Positions 59,405-64,000 of a stretch of 64,000 nt of DNA are shown here, one piece after another (positions within the stretch are counted from its first letter, which is position 1; every line of letters starts with the position of its first letter). A program made the translations under genes and the position numbers. The stretch is from Streptomyces sp. LBL. Lineage in GTDB: Bacteria > Actinomycetota > Actinomycetes > Streptomycetales > Streptomycetaceae. The stretch spans positions 1 to 64,000 of the forward strand of contig NZ_JARXYX010000039.1 of NCBI RefSeq assembly GCF_029893585.1. The letters are read 5' to 3'. The notes under the pieces are model-generated. The model saw only the letters and a program-made list of their open reading frames with translations. It did no database searches and was not told where the DNA came from.

Positions 59405-59941
59405 ATGCCCGACTTCACGCCCGCTGTCGAAACCCTGCTGCGCACCATCCACGCCCAGGGTGCCCCCGGCGCAACCTTCCAGGTGATGCCTCGCGCTCGC
59501 TACCGGCTGGCCGGTACTGATTATGTCGTCAGCCAACGCACGTTCTACCCGCTCACCGGCGACGGGTACGTCACCGACGGCGGCGACGACTCCGCACCAG
59601 TGCGGCTCACCGCCAAGGGCCTCGAGTGGACGGACGACCACCCCGTGCCCCGCGGCGGCTCCCGCGGCCCATACTTTCCCGACCGCGCGCGGCGGCCTCG
59701 GTCCCCGCGCTGGACACCCGCCTCCGAGCAGCGCACCGCGTACAGCGTGGTGAAGGACCAATTCGAGGAGAACGGCATGCGGTTTGCCCTCTCCCCTGTA
59801 TACGCGCGCGCCGTGCTGGCCATGCACGACCTGGAGACCGCCAACCGGCTCGAGGAGGACGGCTTCCCGGAGGCCGCCGCATCGCTCCGGGTGGGGCGTC
59901 AAGCACTCGTCGACGAGGCGTTCGGCCCCGAAGGCCGTTAG
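59405..59941 (+). CDS. Hypothetical protein
   Basis: A 178-residue protein from ATG 59405 (MPDFTPAVETLLRTIHAQGAPGATFQVMPRARYRLAGTDYVVSQRTFYPLTGDGYVTDG...). Mixed alpha/beta, with a C-terminal helical part (SPVYARAVLAMHDLETANRLEEDGFPEAAASLR). It lies in the transfer region; family unknown. Confidence 0.65.
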   Translation: MPDFTPAVETLLRTIHAQGAPGATFQVMPRARYRLAGTDYVVSQRTFYPLTGDGYVTDGGDDSAPVRLTAKGLEWTDDHPVPRGGSRGPYFPDRARRPRSPRWTPASEQRTAYSVVKDQFEENGMRFALSPVYARAVLAMHDLETANRLEEDGFPEAAASLRVGRQALVDEAFGPEGR

Positions 59942-59990
59942 CCCTCAACTCCCTTGCAGGGCACGGCCGTACGGCGCCGCTGTGGCGCCA

Positions 59991-60031
59991 TCCGGCGGAG
60001 AGCACCGCCGGAGTCCCGAACGAAGGAACAC
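59991..60031 (+). promoter_or_regulatory. Hairpin leader of the TraB-like gene
   Basis: A perfect 8-bp stem TCCGGCGG/CCGCCGGA around AGAGCA, then GTCCCGAACGAAGGA before ATG 60036. Confidence 0.82.
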
Positions 60032-60035
60032 CGCG

Positions 60036-62090
60036 ATGCCCTCGCGCACTCCAGCCCCCTGCCGTCTTTCCACCCTCACCCCGAGGTGAGGTGACCTGTT
60101 TCGACCTGCGGATACGCATGATCACGTCACCTCACCCGTTGAGAAGATCCCTGCGGGGAACCGCGCCCGCCAGGCCCTCGGCGCCGTGTGCCGGCTGTGT
60201 GGCCGTCTCCGGTACGAGTTGGTCCCGGCTGCGGCCACCGCCGGCATGACGTGCCTGGGCTGGCTGCACCACGCCGTCGGCGTCGGTCTGGAGGGCTGGG
60301 GCGGATACGGCCTTGGCCTCGCGGCCGCCGGTGCCCTGACGTACGGCGGGCTCAAGTTCAAGAACGCGCCCGCCGCGTCCCTCGGCGTCGCTTCCACCGG
60401 CGCCCTGATCAACACCGCGGTCGGCGCGATGACCGGCCCGTCCGTTCCGTCGCTCATCGCGGGCGGCGTTGTCACGATCGCCTCGTATGGCGTCTACGTG
60501 CCGTGGCTGATCAAGACCCGGCACGAGCGGATCGCCCTGCAGATCAAGGCCGCGAAGACCGCCCCGCTGCCCGACGGGATGGGCGTCAACGTCAGCCAGC
60601 CCGGCGTGACCGGCGACAGCGTCGAGGAGACCGCCCTGCGGCGTGCCCTGGTCGCCCTCGGCGTCCCCGCTCAGGACGTCTCCCGGATCGTGTTCACCGA
60701 CACCGGATGGCACGCCGCGGTGACGCTCCCGCCCGGCAAGAACACTTCCGCTGAGGCCGTCATCACGAAGCAGACCCAGCTCGAGGCGAACCTCGACCTC
60801 CCGGGGAAGCTGCGCCTGGCCGTCGGCGCGCAGGCCAACCAGCTCATCGTCCGCATGCAGACGAACGACCCGCTTGCCGAGACGATCGCGTGGCTGGGGC
60901 CCGCCATCACCTCGGTGGAGCAGGCCCTGCCCATCGGCATCTACCCGGACGGTTCGCAGGTCTTCATTGACCTCGTGGCCGGGCACGTCCTGATCGCGGG
61001 CGGCACGGACATGGGTAAGTCCGGCGTCATCAACTGTGTGATCGGCAACCTCGTTGCGTGCGAGGACGTCGAGGTCCTGGGCATCGACATGAAGCCCGGC
61101 GCGCTGGAGTTGGGCCCGTGGCTCCGGAACATGCTCGCCCTGGCCGACTCCGCCGACGGCGCCCGCCAGGTACTCACCATGGTCAAGACGGAGATGATCC
61201 GCCGCGGCAGGTACCTGTCGACCCTCCGAGGACCGAACGGTGAGCCGGTCAGGAAGTGGACGAGTGAGCACGGCCCGTACTGGATTCTCGTCGTCGACGA
61301 GCTCGCCGAGCTGCTGCGCCAGGCCCCGGACGTCGCGTCCGAGCTGGTCACCATCAACCAGGTGGCCCGCGCCATGGGTATCCGGGTGATCGCGGCGACG
61401 CAGTCCCCCAGCGAGCAGGCATTCGGCGGGAAGGACACGGACGCCCGGCAGCAATACAGCACCCGCATCGGCCTGCCCGTCTTCGAGACCGAGCCCATCA
61501 ACATGATCTTCGGACGAGGGGCGTACGGGCGTGGGTGGCGCCTCGACTGGCTCGACCTGCCCGGCAAGGTCATGGTCTCGTCCCGGCGGTACGAGAAGCC
61601 CCGCGAGGGCCGCGGCTACTACGTCACGGACGGCGACATCGTCGTCGTGTCCACGGAGCACGCCCGGTACGAGGACGACGTACCGGCGGAGCCCACGCGA
61701 CCGCACCCCCAGCCAGACCCTGACCCTGATCCCGAGCCGCCCAGCCCGCCGTCCAGGGGTGGCCCGCGCGGTGGCCGGCCGGTCCTGCGCGCCGTGCCAA
61801 CGTTCCCTGACGGGTCCCGCATCCCTGAGAACCGACAGGTGCTTTGGAAGGCCCTTGAGAAGGCCGGACCCGACGGTCTGACGAAGCCGGAAGCGGTCCG
61901 CCAAGGCATCTGCAATCACCACACGTCCATCGGCCCGTGGCTGTCTCAGTGGGTCGCCAAGGGGTGGGTGGAGGAGGCCGACAGGCGCGACAGGGCCGTC
62001 GTCTACACCCTCACCGCCGCCCATTACACCCCCGCCACCGAAGCCTCCGCCACCGACGAGGAGACCCCTGCATGTCCCGCAAGTCTGTGA
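60036..62090 (+). CDS. traB: TraB/FtsK-like DNA translocase, with an in-frame TGA at codon 18
   Basis: After the leader, ATG 60036 reads 17 codons (MPSRTPAPCRLSTLTPR), then TGA at 60,087. The same frame stays open and coding-like (GDLFRPADTHDHVTSPVEKIPAGNRARQALGAVCRLC...) to 62,090. The protein has hydrophobic segments near the N-terminus, Walker A AGGTDMGKSG near 61,000, Walker B WILVVDELAEL near 61,290, the FtsK segment QVARAMGIRVIAATQSPSEQAFGG and a C-terminal winged helix (GLTKPEAVRQGICNHHTSIGPWLSQWVAKGWV). TraB hexamers transfer double-stranded DNA in Streptomyces conjugation. Without read-through, translation would need GTG 60186, which lacks a ribosome-binding site. Confidence 0.82.
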
Positions 62091-62395
62091 TTCCGACAAA
62101 CGTCTACCCGGGCCACATCGCCCCGCACGTACCTGCCGAGCAGTACCAGGCCGCGGTGTGCCAGTGCGGCCACGGGCATGGCCACGGGCAGGCACCCGTA
62201 CAGCAGATCATCATCAAGCAGGCCGACCCCTGGCTGAGGTACATCAGCATCGGTTTCGCCGCAGCCACCATCGGCCTCCTGGTGCTCGCCGGCGTCGTGG
62301 CGGCACTGATCGCCGCGGGCGCATGCGCGCTGTGCGTCGCCGTGGCCGTGAAGGCGCTCCGCAGTCTGTTCAGCAGCAAGGAGGCCAAGAAGTAG
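62072..62395 (+). CDS. Small membrane protein, Spd/DUF6251-like
   Basis: A 107-residue protein whose ATG 62072 overlaps the end of the TraB-like gene by 19 nt. A His-rich, Cys-containing start (CQCGHGHGHGQAPVQQIIIKQADPWLRY) precedes two membrane helices (ISIGFAAATIGLLVLAGVVAAL, AAGACALCVAVAVKAL). Small proteins of this layout follow TraB in Streptomyces plasmids and integrative elements and help plasmid spread. Confidence 0.72.
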   Translation: MSRKSVIPTNVYPGHIAPHVPAEQYQAAVCQCGHGHGHGQAPVQQIIIKQADPWLRYISIGFAAATIGLLVLAGVVAALIAAGACALCVAVAVKALRSLFSSKEAKK

Positions 62396-62493
62396 GCCAG
62401 TGCGGGGAGTTGCGGGAAAGGGCCCCTCGAATTCGCCGTCGGCTAGGGCCCTTGTCGTGTCCGTGTCGGTAGGCCATGCGATGATCCTTCGTC

Positions 62494-62949
62494 ATGGGGA
62501 GACACACTTGGGGGAAGACGGCCGGCGCGCTGCTGCTGGCCACGACCGTGGCGGCCGTGAGCGGCTGCAGCAGCTCGAGCGACGCGGACGCCGCGAAGCC
62601 GGCTGCGAAGGCGAAGACAGTGAGCGTGGAGGACGCAACCACCACGTTCCAGGCCGCGGTGACCACGTTCGACACTGACGGCGGCTGCCTCGAGCAGAAG
62701 CCCGGTACATGCTGGGACCAGATGCAGTCGCTCATGGAGCCCGCCCGCACACTGCGGAAGGCGATGAACGCCGAGAAGGCCGTGGAGCCGGAGTTCTGGA
62801 CAGACGCGTACGCGCTGATCAACACCATGGAGAAGGGCATCGCGGTCGGCGAGGACCGGGGGACCACACCCGGCGTCACGAACCGTCCCGACATCCTCGG
62901 CTCCGCGCATGACCTGTCCGACTGGCTCGACGAAAACCCGATCAAGTAG
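62494..62949 (+). CDS. Lipoprotein
   Basis: A 151-residue protein with a lipoprotein signal: basic start, LLLATTVAAVSGC lipobox with Cys25. A Ser/Ala/Lys linker and a helical domain follow (VSVEDATTTFQAAVTTFDTDGGCLEQKPGTCWDQMQSLMEPARTLRKAMNAEKAVEPEFWTDAYALINTM). Predicted on the outer face of the membrane; function unknown. Confidence 0.75.
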   Translation: MGRHTWGKTAGALLLATTVAAVSGCSSSSDADAAKPAAKAKTVSVEDATTTFQAAVTTFDTDGGCLEQKPGTCWDQMQSLMEPARTLRKAMNAEKAVEPEFWTDAYALINTMEKGIAVGEDRGTTPGVTNRPDILGSAHDLSDWLDENPIK

Positions 62950-63065
62950 GAACCAACGAGGCCTTGTCTCGTGTGCAGGCGAGCCCGGCCCGGACCGCAC
63001 AGCACGACCAGGTTCAACGAGATTCCAGGGCTGAGCGGCTCTCGAACAATCGAGCTGGGCAGTCC

Positions 63066-63160
63066 TACACTGTGTTACGTACTGTCGCCCCGCCGGTTGG
63101 GGAGACGGGTAGAACGACGATGCGCCCCCCTCAACAACCTTGAGGGGGGCCCTCTCTTTT
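63066..63160 (+). ncRNA. Candidate small RNA ending in a strong terminator
   Basis: A TACACT box at 63,066-63,071 precedes ~90 bp without an ORF. A CCCC...GGGG mini-hairpin near 63,090-63,101 and a strong terminator at 63,124-63,160 follow. It could equally be the 3' UTR of the lipoprotein transcript. Confidence 0.35.
63124..63160 (+). terminator. Rho-independent terminator
   Basis: A perfect 11-bp stem GCCCCCCTCAA/TTGAGGGGGGC around CAACC, then CCTCTCTTTT. Confidence 0.85.
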
Positions 63161-63174
63161 GAGCGGAGTGCTCG

Positions 63175-63423
63175 TCAGCCGGTCAGGTGACGGGTCTCGG
63201 ACTCGTTTGACTGCACGCCGGTCACAAATGCGGCCCAAGAAGCGGACGGCACGATGAGCGCCGGACCCTGCTTGTCCTTGGAATCACGGATGCCGACTTG
63301 ATTTGTCAGTGCTGCGATTTCGAGGCATGAACCTCCGGTGTCGTTGCTGTAGGAGGACTTGCGCCATGCAGACTCTTCGGCCACGTTGGGGGCCATGATG
63401 GGTGTTTTGATGGCTAATTCCAC
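63175..63423 (-). CDS. DUF397 domain protein
   Basis: An 82-residue protein with WRKSSYSNDTGGSCLEIAAL, VGIRDSKDKQGP and a final W..FVTGV segment. GTG 63423 overlaps the end of the upstream DUF5753 gene. It is the second DUF397/XRE pair in the window; its signature is close to, but not the same as, the pair at 2106-3142. Confidence 0.85.
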   Translation of the reverse strand: MELAIKTPIMAPNVAEESAWRKSSYSNDTGGSCLEIAALTNQVGIRDSKDKQGPALIVPSASWAAFVTGVQSNESETRHLTG

Positions 63424-64000
63424 TCTCGTGCTAGTTGGTACAGAAACCCGGCTGTGCTAGCCGGCGGCAGGGCGCTGTCTCGCATCGCGTCAAATCGGCG
63501 GAGGTTCCTCTGAACCTCTCGGTGTGCGTCCGTGACGCTGATGGTGTTGGGCATGTCGACCTGCACGATCGGGTCGAGCGCTTCGGAGAAGTCGAGGATC
63601 GCGAAGTTGCTTTCCGAGCGGTATGTCACGACATCATGAGTGAGGATCTGGATGGTTACGTTGTCCAGCTTGCCCAGCTGCACGATCTCGTCGTACTGCT
63701 CTCGCATGACCTCCGGGCCGCCCACCATGCGTTTCACTGCTGTCTCGTCCATGATGACGCGCAGTTCCAGGGGGTTCTCCGACCTGGTGATCAGCTCCTT
63801 CCGTTCCAGACGGAGCCGTACGTTCTGCTCTATGTACTCGGTGGTTGTCTCGTCTACCGGCTTGGCGATCCGGTAGAGAGCCGTCGCGTATGACTCCGTC
63901 TGCAAGAGGCCGAAAGCGAAGTTCGGTTGGAAAGCGCGCATCACGGTCGCGTCCTGCTCGAGGCCCCGGTACGTCGGCATCTTCGAGGGCATGAACGCCT
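63414..64000 (-). CDS. DUF5753-type XRE regulator, 5' part outside the window
   Basis: The visible ~195 residues are the DUF5753 ligand domain: GLEQDATVMRAFQPNFAFGLLQTESYATALYRIAKP, LELRVIMDETAVKRMVGG, NVTIQILTHDVVTYRSESNFAILDF, DPIVQVDMPNTISV and EVQRNLRRFDAMRDSALPP. The helix-turn-helix lies beyond the right edge. Translationally coupled to the DUF397 gene. Confidence 0.85.
   Translation of the reverse strand, partial: AFMPSKMPTYRGLEQDATVMRAFQPNFAFGLLQTESYATALYRIAKPVDETTTEYIEQNVRLRLERKELITRSENPLELRVIMDETAVKRMVGGPEVMREQYDEIVQLGKLDNVTIQILTHDVVTYRSESNFAILDFSEALDPIVQVDMPNTISVTDAHREVQRNLRRFDAMRDSALPPASTAGFLYQLAREWN

Noticed and set aside
38377-60089. Recoding of TAG/TGA as pyrrolysine or selenocysteine
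   Set aside because: No SECIS-like or PYLIS-like element or matching tRNA was seen and no catalytic context supports it; mutation, error or reinitiation are simpler.
60132-62195. 687-codon open frame on the minus strand
   Set aside because: Lies entirely opposite the TraB-like gene; its composition is that of a complement of GC-rich codons and it has no motifs.

Overview
The window is high-GC DNA that reads as Streptomyces or a close relative: GTG/TTG starts, G/C-rich third codon positions, SARP, DUF397 and DUF5753-XRE regulators, BREX-2 (Pgl) genes and a TraB/Spd-type transfer module. It is accessory DNA, with few housekeeping genes and many broken or nested ones.

Positions 1-20,000 are a patchwork island. 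A membrane-tethered SARP regulator with an external ricin-type lectin domain is followed by ruins of a BREX-2 phage-growth-limitation locus (pglX start, pglW body) interrupted by XRE/DUF397 genes and capped by a serine recombinase. Next come an unusual cysteine-free-site thioredoxin, an IS110 relic, two small paralogues, a truncated Tn3 transposase and an AAA ATPase/DUF4276 pair whose second gene carries a deletion. A five-gene run (XRE regulator, ImmA/IrrE protease, DUF6545 membrane protein, PAP2-like membrane protein, cis-prenyltransferase) looks like one functional cassette. A phosphotransferase closes this part.

Positions 20,450-62,400 look like one mobile element that mixes phage and plasmid features. 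A leftward arm (20.4-33.7 kb) and a rightward arm (33.8-52.7 kb) diverge from a promoter region near 33.75 kb. The leftward arm includes a DpdA-like transglycosylase and a PAPS-reductase-like gene split by a 3.1-kb insertion. The rightward arm includes a C5 and an N4/N6 DNA methyltransferase, an HNH nuclease, a decayed terminase paralogue and a large terminase. No capsid, portal or tail genes follow the terminase. Instead there is a lower-GC CHAT protease/trypco2 operon, a tyrosine recombinase, a HEPN-containing operon and a TraB-like FtsK translocase with an Spd-like membrane protein.

The two arms and the transfer module share a regulatory signature. Genes are preceded by a short hairpin with an AGAGCA loop and covarying stems, then a TCCCGAACGAAGGA ribosome-binding segment; several have a near-identical promoter-like box (GTCTCATTGCTGTACTATC) just upstream. 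A second bipartite motif (GACGYAAG, 13-14 nt, CATGGTC-like) precedes at least eight genes of the rightward arm. These shared signals are the best evidence that 20.4-62.4 kb is one genetic unit.

The right end (62.4-64 kb) carries a lipoprotein, a strong terminator possibly ending a small RNA, and a second DUF397/DUF5753-XRE pair that runs off the window. Several genes carry apparent single-base frameshifts or early in-frame stops; assembly quality should be checked before they are taken as biology.
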